This document shows positions 34,059 through 44,300 of a stretch of DNA of 64,000 nucleotides, piece by piece. This DNA is from Mucidula mucida (Eukaryota; Basidiomycota; Agaricomycetes; Agaricales; Physalacriaceae). Location of the stretch: positions 360,692-424,691 of the forward strand of contig JADNYV010000017.1 of the NCBI GenBank assembly GCA_015501055.1, in the 5' to 3' direction. The translations under genes were made by a program, and so were the position numbers. The notes under the pieces were generated by a model that had not been told where the DNA came from, did no database searches, and worked only from the letters and a program-made list of their open reading frames with translations. How positions within the stretch are numbered: the first letter of the stretch is position 1; every line of letters begins with the position of its first letter.

Positions 34059-35350
34059 CGAGTTTGGATTTCTGGGGGTGGATGGAATGCGGGTCGTCCT
34101 TTTATCAAAAATTCAAGTTTTACGATTATAACGGTTGATGAAGCGACGGCGAGATTGACACGAAAGGGCACAAAGTCTCCGGTTTCCTTGTATTTGGGAT
34201 CTGAACTATGTGTCATACTTTGTTAACCAATTGGCGCCTTGATGGTGATAGACTTAGCATGTAGCATGTAAAAGGAAGCAAGTTTACATACCCAACTGTC
34301 CGGGAGTAATCCCGTGTCAGTGGAATACACGATGCAGGGCTCTTCATTGGCCAGAGGCACCATAACGCTTGTCTTTGTTCTCCGGAGATTATAGTCCGCG
34401 GTTCACATCGAGGGGAATGCGTAGCGATGACTTGCACACCTTACCCTGAGCGTGAACTAGTACATCCATGGTTTGAATCGCGAAACCAGAAAGTGTTTGA
34501 AAGGTGTATTGTATTGGATGACACTGGCTGCAAACACGATGGCGCGCGTCGAGGTGACGAATGTGTAGCCCTCATCGCAACGTTCTTGACCAACAAGGAA
34601 GGAAGAAGACAGCCAAGCGAGCTCCCAGATGAATCTGGATCGCGCGCACGTTGAGCTGTGATGGTCTAGTCGTAGTCGCGCCGTAGATATAGAGCGAGGC
34701 GCGCGAGAAGATAACGTACCAGACACTAACATAGGTGGCAGTCCCCGTAGTCTATATGCATGCATCCCAATACCAGACGTAGTCCAAGAAGGCCATGTGA
34801 GTAATCTCATTCGGCCGAGGTGGCTTGGGGTTGCTGCTGCCATCACGTCTAAAACGATGAGTGAAAATGCTGCTCGTCGGGATGAGCTCAAGAGTTCGCT
34901 GTTACTGCTCGTTGCGGCCGTGGAGGACGAGGTAGTCACGCGCCGTCGCGCTCATCGTGGTTGAAAGGAAGGGGACAAGCCACACATAGTCAAACAACCC
35001 TAACTACGCATCACGTTTGTCTTGACCACGCTCATGGGCAGATTCCACGTCCTCCAGGTCTGATATTGTATGCCTTATGGACTGGTGAAGACCGCTCGCT
35101 GCAGGACCTGCTCTGTGCCTCAGCTCAGTCAGATACAGCTACAAAAAGAGGATCTATGTCACCATTGACTTTTTCATTAGCGCCCTTCAACCAAGCCAGA
35201 ATCCCCACGACTGCATGATCTGATACGCGTCGCCAAGGACGGTAAGAGGATACCGAAAGATTTACGCATGGTACGTGGACATCTACATTGTTGTACTGGG
35301 TTGTGACCCCGTGGATTGCAGCGCACGCATCAAATCTTCAAGACGCGACC
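34059..35350. other. Intergenic, no supported gene
   Basis: Some open stretches exist on both strands but have no start context, no splice signals and no motif. I see nothing to annotate. Confidence 0.45.
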
Positions 35351-35546
35351 GGTACTTGCGCTGTACAGTCAATACGGAACGTACAACTCGCCCACTCCAA
35401 AAGTCCTTCTTTCACCGGACCAGCCCCGTTCCAAGCTTTACAAGTCTAAGGACTGCCTTCCGCTGATCCTTACGGCCAAATTGGGGCGCGGCGCGATAGG
35501 GCAAGCTCATGAGGCCAGGGAGACATGCCCATTGATGGAGAAGTAA
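35351..35546 (+). pseudogene. Fragment of a kinase-like gene
   Basis: About 145 bp (35379-35523) are similar to 37177-37325. Both encode NSPTPxVLLSPDQPRS and a glycine-rich nucleotide loop (here LTAKLGRGAIGQAHEA; LTAKLGQGATGRAY downstream). No catalytic part follows here, so this is a partial duplicate or the remnant of a second gene. Confidence 0.6.
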
Positions 35547-35707
35547 AAATCTTCACCTGCATTGAGGATGAGAACCGTTACGCGTGCTAGTGGTTGAAAG
35601 AAAGGGGTCAAGGGCGGCGACTAATCACGGGACCACGTTTCCTCTATCAAATTTTCTTTTCTCTTCTCTTCTCTTCTCAACAACCAACCCAACCACGTGC
35701 ATAAATC

Positions 35708-36567
35708 ATGGGCAAACAGGATCAAAACAGGATGTATTCCAGTGTCAATCCCATACTCTTTCTATGGTCGGCCTGGCCACTCCGGGTTAGGTCTGCCCTC
35801 AATCTTGAAAATCGTGCGGAGACAGCTTTTGAAAAATACGTCTCCGGGTACAAGCAAAGTCGAAATCATCTGGTCCGCGCATTCCAGATTGGCTTGCTTA
35901 GCGATGGACCATCACCAAGGCTGATGACGGCCAACTCGGACCGAACGGTCTTATTGTAATTGTTGATGACCATCACCGCCGGCACCTATAGAACCCCTTG
36001 ACTAACTCCCGCCACATTTAGAGGATGCCACCCAAAGAGCCCTACGCAAAACAATTCTTCGGCTTTGTTCTGCATCCATATACTCTCCGGGAGCCAGGAT
36101 ATCCTTCACCGGAATCTTTCTTACATTTTCCTGATACGCACCTGGACGAGAATTTAATCTTGAAGCGTATTTGTGTCCTGCCGTCGCTCCTCAAAGATAT
36201 CCTCCATGCCGTCGATACCATGTTCCCCTTCCAAACTCAAATCGCTTTCAAGGATGCGACGTATAATTTCTCCCGCATGCCGTATCCAAAAAGGAACGAC
36301 AACTACAGAGTAGATAATGTCCGAAAGCCCTACGCAACTGGGATTGCTTCGGCATCGCTGCAGCTTGTCTCTGGCATCCTTATACACCCAGATGACCCCT
36401 ATAAAGCCCGGATCGTTGGTTGGCGGCCAAACCCATATCCGCACACTAACTACAACACGCCCTTTCACGACGAGGACTTCATTCTCAAAATGATGGATTT
36501 CGCCGAAAAGGACCTCGCAGAGTTTTCGACTTCTTCGCAGGAACGAGTTCAATCCCTCATGGATTAG
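35708..36567 (+). CDS. Unknown protein, two exons
   Basis: The ATG at 35708 follows a long CT-rich leader (TTTTCTCTTCTCTTCTCTTC at about 35650), a common fungal transcript start. Exon 1 is 35708-35947. A 74-nt intron ending CACATTTAG leads to exon 2, 36022-36567, in phase, for 261 residues. The donor GTCTTA is poor, so exon 2 might instead start at its own ATG, 36025. I do not recognise the protein; it is rich in aromatic residues and Pro (FGFVLHPYTLREPGYPSP). Because the decayed kinase-like gene begins within 600 bp, the two could be parts of one original gene, with a N-terminal domain followed by a kinase. Confidence 0.45.
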
Positions 36568-37873
36568 TTTCCGGCATTCACATTGGGAATACTTCTCTGC
36601 CCAAATGGCGAATGGTGTCTGGAGCAAATGGATGAGCTTTCGACTTCCCTTGGGTCGTCAATTCGTACCCTGCGGGACACCCACCGATACCCAGCGCTAT
36701 ACGTCCCCCGGATGCTAAAAATTGGTTGTGGCACTTACCCGACATCGCTCCCCCAACGACATCCGCACTCCGTACGTCAACGAAACCACACACTGGGGTT
36801 ACTGACACATCGAAATCTTTCAAATACTCGGCGTCAAAGCACTTCAAGCCGAAAGATTTTCGACCAGCACCGCCTCGAGATTCCCCAGGCGCTAGAGAGC
36901 TCCTTCAAAGGGTGAGCTCCATGAACCGTTGTAGAATTCCGTATCACAATCTTGTCAGGCGTGGTACAAAGCCGTCCGACTTGATGTTTCTGTCATCCTC
37001 TTTGACTGTGGAAATTTGCTCCGAATTGGCATTCGCCACAGGCAGACCCAAACGCTTTACTTGACGCCTATTGTTGAGTCTGCTAGTCATCTCCACGCAC
37101 GACATCCTGAATCATCGAACTTCAGCGCACACATCAGTATTTCAAAACCCATCCTGTACTCGCCATCTATCTTTATTTCGGAGACTACAACTCTCCGACC
37201 CCAGAAGTCCTCCTCTCACCCGACCAACCGCGGTCCGACATTTACAAAGCCAAGACCTGTCTTCCGTTACTCCTCACGGCGAAACTTGGCCAAGGCGCCA
37301 CGGGCAGAGCATATACAGCGATTTTGGAGCGGGCTACGATAATCGACCATGCAGCCGATTGGTGGTTAAAGTGGCGACCACTGAAAATAGCCTTGTGTCC
37401 TTGCGCCACGAATACGATATGTACCGTCACCTCCAAGACCCTGGCGTTCGTGGGATCCCATACATCTTTGGCTACTCAGACCAGGACGATGTTCGTGGGA
37501 TCGGGGCGCTTGTTATGAACGACGTTGGAAAACCTCTAGGTCGACGAATGGACAGTGACAAGAAGATCAAGTTCTCTGGTGCAGAGAAGTACGTCGTTCT
37601 CTAGATTAAATCCAGTCGCTGAAGAGCTTGTTAGGTCGTCTCTGGAGAAGATTCTCAAGGATATTCATTCAGCGGGTGTCCTTCATCGTGATCTTCGCTC
37701 TTGGAATGTACGATGAACGCGGCAAAGTCTTCATCATAGATTTCGATCGTGCCAGCCTCAAGGTTTCGGAGCAGGACTTCAAGGAAGAATCCAAACGATT
37801 GACGCGCTTCCTAGAGGGCGAGTTTATTGATAGAATGTCGATCATAGGCCCGGGGAGTTCTGATGATACAGTA
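36568..37873 (+). pseudogene. Protein kinase-like gene, decayed and cut by a MITE
   Basis: Kinase pieces occur in order but in different frames: the nucleotide loop LGQGATGRAY (about 37290-37320), VVKVATTENSLVSLRHEYDMY with the β3-Lys and αC-Glu regions, the hinge GALVMNDVG, the catalytic loop AGVLHRDLRSWNV (about 37672-37712), and VFIIDFDRAS in place of DFG. Frame breaks lie near 37330, 37590-37620 and 37712, the last immediately after the catalytic loop. The coding end runs into an inverted-repeat element at 37874. The HRDLRSWN...DFDRA pattern is that of fungal kinase-like proteins of the FunK1 or related type. Upstream, 36568-37100 contains protein-like stretches in other frames but no clear exon model. 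Confidence 0.65.
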
Positions 37874-38316
37874 GAGTGTTTACAACTATCACCACATTCA
37901 CACCGGGTCAGACCGTGCACACTCACACTCGGGGGGTGCACACGCACACCCGGGCGCAGTGCCGTGCGATGATGATGCCGAAATTGGTAATTGATCTGTG
38001 GCGCCGGTTAGGGTGTGTGAGTTGGTGACTCCGCCCGCGCTAGCGCGCCCAACACTTAGGCTTCGGGATCCGAAGCCTAAGTGTTGCAGGTTATGAAAGG
38101 GTTCGGGTTCGTGGTTAGGGGGGTTAGCGGCGGTTAGCGGTGAATGTATATCTTCTCAAGTGGGGCGGGATGAGGAGCGCGTGGTGGAATATCAGCATGG
38201 TGTACAAATATGGTAATATTGTCATGTGTTCACATGGACCACTATGGGTGTGCACCCCCCAGTGTGAGTGTGCGCGCTGTGAGCCGGTATGAATATGGTG
38301 ATAGTTGTATGTACTC
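37874..38316. mobile_element. Hairpin MITE family 1, copy 2
   Basis: 443 bp with imperfect terminal inverted repeats of about 70 bp (GAGTGTTTACAACTATCACC on the left; GAGTACATACAACTATCACC read inward from the right). In the middle is a perfect palindrome with 17-bp arms and a 3-base loop, 38050-38086. It has no ORF. I could not identify a convincing target duplication. It is inserted in the 3' part of the kinase-like gene. The other copy is at 11370-12047. Confidence 0.85.
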
Positions 38317-39651
38317 TTCGCGCCGTCATGGCAAGGTTGATTTCCCAATCGCGCGCCATATTCAATGGGATACCGTCAAGCATTGATCATCGCTTTTCTG
38401 CTGCCACTTTATCCGGATTTCTTCCTAGGACACTGCGACAGGAAGGATCGAATGGGATACGCCCTATTAACAAGGAAATCATTCTTCAGATCTACCTTCG
38501 GTCGCTAACTCGTTGCCATCACTGCCAATAATGTGACCAAGTCGCTCTATTTTACTGCAGTAATAAACTGGACTAAGACTAGATTCATCCAAGGCTTGCT
38601 TATAATGGCGTCAACTTTAGGTCAAGCTCCTGCTGCGATGATTCACTGGCACGAGGTATGAGCGTGTAATTTACAGAGGTATTGATGTTGAAGTTGCAGC
38701 AGATACTGTCTGACTTTGGGAATCGGTATGCCCACAGACAGCTTGGTCAATATCATTTGTTCAGCATGTCCGTCATTGGATAATCGTTCTGATTGACACT
38801 GGTACGAATACATGGGCAGCTTAACGCACATAGTAACCTGCTAGACAAGTACCGGGCCGTATCTGTTTTCGTATGGAGCGAGCGCCGCGGATATGGCAAT
38901 GAACAAGCCACTTCGAAAGTGAAGGATAGTGGCGATGTAGGCCTGGATGTTCTTCTCGGTAGGACGCTGTGCAGGGCTTGTCTTCACTTGTCGCGTTGCA
39001 TGTGTTCGTTCATCGATAAATGTGTTTCTTCTTCAATGATTATATTCTTTTGACGTCTTCAACATCACGATGGGCTGAAATCGGGGCTTGGTGTTCCTCG
39101 ACCTTTATGAGATCGCACTTGAGTTGCACTGTGAGCTTATGTCTATAGCCCACTTGCCAGGTCACAGCTGGGCTAGGAGTACTAATAATTGTCAAAATCT
39201 GGCGGGACAATACCGATCTCCATCACACCTTTTCGAGATGACCCCTCATATACGCTCCTGCAGCTCCCTGAATGAGAGAGAATGAACCATTGTTTGTGAC
39301 TGACCAAAGTATGAACATAGTATTCTGAGAGGTGAGCGGGTCTCCGCTATCTGTTCGCTGCAAATCTAGTATCTGCTCTAATAACAGACCGGCCTGGACC
39401 CACCGAGTTCATACTCTCACACGACATCATTATCAACAGACCACTCATACTCCCACATGTCCCCAAACTACCCCACTACATTCTACACTTACTGCTACCA
39501 CACTATTGTACGTCGCCACGTGGCTCCACGAAAGGCGCGATCCTATTTATTTTTAGATTACACCTCTTACCTCTTCCACTTCCCACCTACTTCCAGCGAT
39601 TTCTCTATACAGCCTAGGCGATTCCTCCGTCATCCCGCTAAACCCATCAGA
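38317..39651. other. Intergenic region and promoter of the 39652 gene
   Basis: No gene is supported. The segment at about 39195-39345 resembles 48955-49115 at perhaps two-thirds identity, an old duplicated non-coding block. The last 200 bases are CT-rich leader-like sequence before the ATG at 39652. Confidence 0.45.
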
Positions 39652-40370
39652 ATGGTATGTCATCTTAAGTGTTCGTCATTTTACCGCCAGTGCTTATAGA
39701 CCGCCACAGTCTACTATGATCACCTCGTCTGATTCATCCCTCATCATCCGTTTGGAACAAGCTGCCTTTTCTCTCGCCGAGGAATATGAAGCCAATGCCC
39801 TCCGCCGTCACGAACTACCAATTGGCGAAATGGGAGACCCTCTCAGTGTGGCAGCTATTGCGCAGATCCTCCTTGCCTTGCCTCGTGAGGTAGCTGTGCG
39901 AAGCCTCACATCATCTCTCGTGAAGCAGTACGGAAATATCTATGAGACGCTTGTAGGACAGTGGTGCATTCTTAGGCAACGACTAGAGGAAGGAGAAGAC
40001 GAGAAGGAAAACGCACCGCCGTCGTTCAGTATGCCTACTCCTCTTCCTGAAGGCCGTTCAGCCAGCTCCGTATCACTCTCTCCTTGAGTACTTCCATCAA
40101 TACCTTCAACGGAACACATTATTCCAACATCGCCGATTCTTGATCCTAGCGCTTGCCCTGGAACAAATAGTGTCAATCTTGCAATCCTATCTACCTCTGC
40201 AGCCGTCTTGTCGTTTCCGGAACCTGCGCCATCCGACCATCCAAATATCGTGACTATACTTCCTAGCACCTCTGAAGATATTCCCCTTGTCGAACGGCCT
40301 TCTGCCGCACTTGTTTTGGAAAAAGACGTGCAAGGTCTACCTACCTGCAACGCACACCTCCCAGGAAATA
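39652..40370 (+). pseudogene. Host gene of unknown function, 5' part
   Basis: The ATG 39652-39654 is itself exon 1. A 55-nt intron (39655-39709, GTATGT...CAG) joins it to exon 2 in frame, giving MSTMITSSDSSLIIRLEQ. A helical, Glu-rich segment follows (LAEEYEANALRRHELP), then a region rich in Ser and Pro. One TGA at 40085-40087 interrupts the frame, which then stays open to a MITE insertion at 40371. No family is recognised. The 3' part is at 48162-48748, beyond a MITE and an LTR element. The annotated stop could be the true end, but the frame continuing through two insertion sites argues for a longer gene. Confidence 0.55.
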
Positions 40371-40614
40371 CTGTAGCGTTTCAACCGTAACTTCACAGCC
40401 TGTGACCCATTATGGTCTGAAGTTACAGCGAACAGCTTCACAGACCCTTAAATTGCCTTTTTTGGACAGTTCCGCTTATAGCGGGACCTGAAATTTCCTT
40501 ATTTGGAGGCTCGTGCCTGACCAAAGTGGTCCGTGACCCGTTATGATGTATATATAGCTTCACTTCAAAGACCCCCATGACCCGTTATGTGAATTTGCGG
40601 TCAAAACGCTACAG
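40371..40614 (-). mobile_element. 244-bp TA-flanked MITE, copy 2
   Basis: Inverted copy of 21279-21522, with ends CTGTAGCGTTTC and TA at 40369-40370 and 40615-40616. Removing it with one TA takes out 246 bases, a multiple of three, and keeps the host frame open. Confidence 0.93.
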
Positions 40615-40707
40615 TATACCGACGCAAGGCGAGGATACCCAAAGCCCTCATACAGCACCCTTCCCCTCCCTTCTTTCTTGCTCTCCGCTATCCAGCCCGC
40701 AGCCTCG

Positions 40708-41022
40708 TGAAAACCCGTCGTGCTAGACGACGGTAAACACGAAGATGGGATCGAGGCAGAGAGATGGGGTAATCGCGTACGTAGTCGGGAGACAGAGATG
40801 AGAAGTCAAGGAGAAACACACACAATGATAAGAACACACTCCAATATGGCGGCGACGATAAGCGAGATACAAGATGGTGGTCAAAAGCCAAGAACTCGTC
40901 CCTTCTCGATTCTCCTGCCCCAAAACTCCGCCTACGACCAAACACTCCCCAGCCAAACAACACGTCACCCGAAACGGGATGTCTCTCGATCTGCCTTGTT
41001 ACGAGTAAACCCTAGGTTTACA
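40708..41022 (-). repeat. 3' LTR of element D
   Basis: 315 bp. On the minus strand it begins TGTAAACCTAGGGTTTAC, a 7-bp inverted repeat around TAG, and ends TTTTCA. Near its end is a perfect CCGTCGT-GCTAG-ACGACGG hairpin. Confidence 0.95.
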
Positions 41023-41351
41023 CTCTCCCACGTCCTGAAAAATCGACTCCCTTCTATCCATTCGCCGTGCGTATGCGTCCACGATTAGCGGGGCGAAGTG
41101 CAGCATCCAAGCCATCAGAACCAAAGCCCTCTCCGACGCTCTGTCCGCTCTTGTGTTCTCGGGCACCGGCGTCTCATCCCATACATGTTGTACTGTTTGA
41201 GGGACTACCGCGCGCGCGTCTTGACACCCCTCATGTTCTTGATGTACGCCAGGAGACACAATCTCCAGTATCTCTGTATGGGTTACCTGTGATGGGTTGA
41301 TTAGCGTTGTTGTGAAAGTGTTAATAGGAAATGGGAATGAGTTTGATGTCT

Positions 41352-44300
41352 TTACCCCCCTCCAATGTTTGACTCAACAACGAAGGCTGCGTTGTTCCTC
41401 TCGCCCTTCCTCCTTGTCGACTCTTTCTTTTTGGAACTCCGTGTCGTCATCCCTCCACGTGCGACGCGCTGGCTCTCTTCCCACACGTCTAATGCCTCAC
41501 ACTCGTTCAAGTCCTCTGCTTTCAGCCAAGTATTCTCTTCAGGACCGTACCCCCTCCACTGAACCAGGAACTGTTTTCGCGTGCCTTTCCCCTTCTCATC
41601 AACGATCTCTTGTACAAAGTGCTCTTCCAAACCATCGACACCAATCACCGGACCAGGTCTCTCCAACTCGCGAGATGGGAACAAGGTAGCGTCGTTCGGG
41701 ACAAATGGCGCCAGTTCCGAAATATGGAAAGTGTTGAACTTATGCGACTGGGGAACGTCCAAAGTATATGAAGAACGTTCCGCGTTCGCGTGCGTCACCA
41801 ACCACGGGCCATCCTTGACAGGAAAAAATTTTGCCGCTCTCTTCCCCTTCTCCTCAGACTTGTCTTTATAGTCACGCACACGATGGAACGTTCTCAGATA
41901 TGCCTTATCACCAGCCTTGAGGACCCAGTCAGCCCGACGTTTCTGGTTGGCGGCATGAGCCTGTTTGATCTTCGCGGCGGTCAGGTTGTCTATAGCCTGC
42001 CAAGTATCCTCGCGCAACTGTTCGATTAATCGCACTGCTGTTTCTGCCGCAACGCGCTGGGGAGCGCGCGCATCTTGTGGCACCGCTACGAAAGGCGGGA
42101 TCAATCTTGGTGAGCGCCCCAGTCTTAACTGGAATCCTGAGAAGCCCACCGACGCGTTCACGCTGTTCATAATGGCGAACCTGATGCGGGGCAGGCATTT
42201 CTTCCAACCATGTTGTCGCCTGTTGACGTGGTACCGTACTAGCTGAACCACAGTTTTGTTCGTCCGTTCTGACAAGCCGTCCGTCTCTGGGTGGTATGAC
42301 GAGGACATCGCTAATTTCACTCCACACAGTCGCTGCAACTCCTTCCAAAAACGTGACATAAACAGTTTATCGCGGTCAGTGACAAATTCTTCCGGCATGC
42401 CGTTCTCACAATACCAATTGTCAAAGAAGATGTCCGCAAACTGTTCAGCTGTCATATCCGTCCTACAAGGCACAATACGCACATCCGAGCCGAGTCTGTC
42501 AGTCATCGTGACTACATAGTCGTAACCATCCTCTTCTGGGAGTGGGCCAATAAAATCCATTCCAACACTCTTTCCACGGTCGTCTGGTACAGCCAGCGGG
42601 TGTAGTGGTCCTTTATGTGGGTGCGTGTCAGACTTATTGCGCGCGCAATCTGTACAAGCCGGTATGTATGCCCGTTCCAAGTCGCGCCTCATGTTAGGCC
42701 AATAGTAGGAATCACGCAGTGTTGCATAGTTCTTATCAGCGCCGAAATGTCCCATCGAGTCATGTGCAAGCCTAAAGAGGTCCTCTCTTATCGTTCCGAC
42801 TCGTGGCACCAGCAGCCTGTCCGCTATAAACCATAGCCCATCTTTCTCGGTCACAGCGGGCATAATTCTCTCCCCTGATACAAACTTTCTACAAAACGCA
42901 TCCTCGCTGTAGCCTTTTCTTATCTGTGACAACAATTTCTTGTCCGCTGCAATCCTCAACGACGTGCACCTGTCGGAAGTGACTTCTTGTATCGCCGCGA
43001 CAGTGGCATATCCAGTTGTTTTCAGCCACGCTTGCCACGAACTCAGGTCAGTCTCGTCAGGGTCCACATCCCCAATCACGTCGTCTTCTGGTGGTAATCG
43101 TGACAGGGCATCCGCTACTGTGTTATCCTCGCCCCGAATGTATCGGATGGTCATATCAAACTGTGATAACTCCTCAAGCCAGCGCGCCTGTCGCCGTGAT
43201 AAGGCCTTCTGGGACAGAAAGTTCTCTAACGTCCTATGGTCCGTATACACGAAGAAATGTTCGCCCAAGAGGTCAGCGCGGAACTTCTTGATCCCTCGTA
43301 TGATCGCTAATAATTCCTTCTCATGCACTGCATAGTTTCGTTGGGCCCCATTCAACTGCATTGAGTCATACGCTACTGGTCGTGCAGTTTCCCAGGTAGG
43401 ACCCCATGACAAACAACAACCAGTCCTCCAATCACTCGCATCGCAAGTCAGGAATATCTTATTATCGCCGGGGTTCTCATGGTCGATGACGGTTAAGCAT
43501 TCCGCAGACAGTACCAGGTTCTTGATGTTCTCAAACGCCTCCTGGTGTTTATCCAACCAATTTATGGGTGCGGCGTCTTTCATTGACGTGAATGGGGATA
43601 GTACGCGAGTGTACTCGGCAAGGTTCTTCAAGAAAGACGCGAGGTATCTCACTAACCCGAGGAAACCACGAACCTCGCCAGATGTTTTTGGCACTGGCCA
43701 GTCCTTTACTCGCGCAATCTTGCCATCGTCGGCCTCAATTCCTCGACGAGAAATCGTGTGGCCCAGGAAGCGTATCTCATATTTGAAGAACTCGCATTTC
43801 TTTGGGTTACAGAACAATTTGTTTACTCGCAGAGCTTCTAGGATGAGGCGCACATGTTCCGCATGTTCATCTTCTGACTCGGACCAGATAATGATGTCGT
43901 CTAGATAAACATGGCAGAATTTCCCAATATATTCACGCAAAGCATGATTCACTCGTCTTTGGTGTACAGATGGGGAGTTCTTCATGCCTTGTGGCATGAC
44001 GACCCATTCATATAAACCGAAAGGTGTGGATACCGCCGTGTATGGTATACTGTCTTCGTCCATCTTCGAATGATAAAAACTGTCGGTAAGGTCACACTTG
44101 CCCCAAATCTTTCCTTTAGCAGCGTCGTTCAAGATGTCATCCACGCGCGGCAGTGGGTATCTGTCCGTTTTAATATTCGCATTCAATAATCTGTAGTCGT
44201 TTACCCAACGTGGCAGAGCCGTTGGATCCGCCTTGGGAACCAAAAAGGCAGGGGACGCGAACGACGATGAAGAAGGTCTGATGCGCCCAGCATCTAAGTG

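Noticed and set aside
34457..34939. 160-codon minus-strand ORF
   Set aside because: Ser/Ala/Arg-rich with no motif, no leader and no splice signals.
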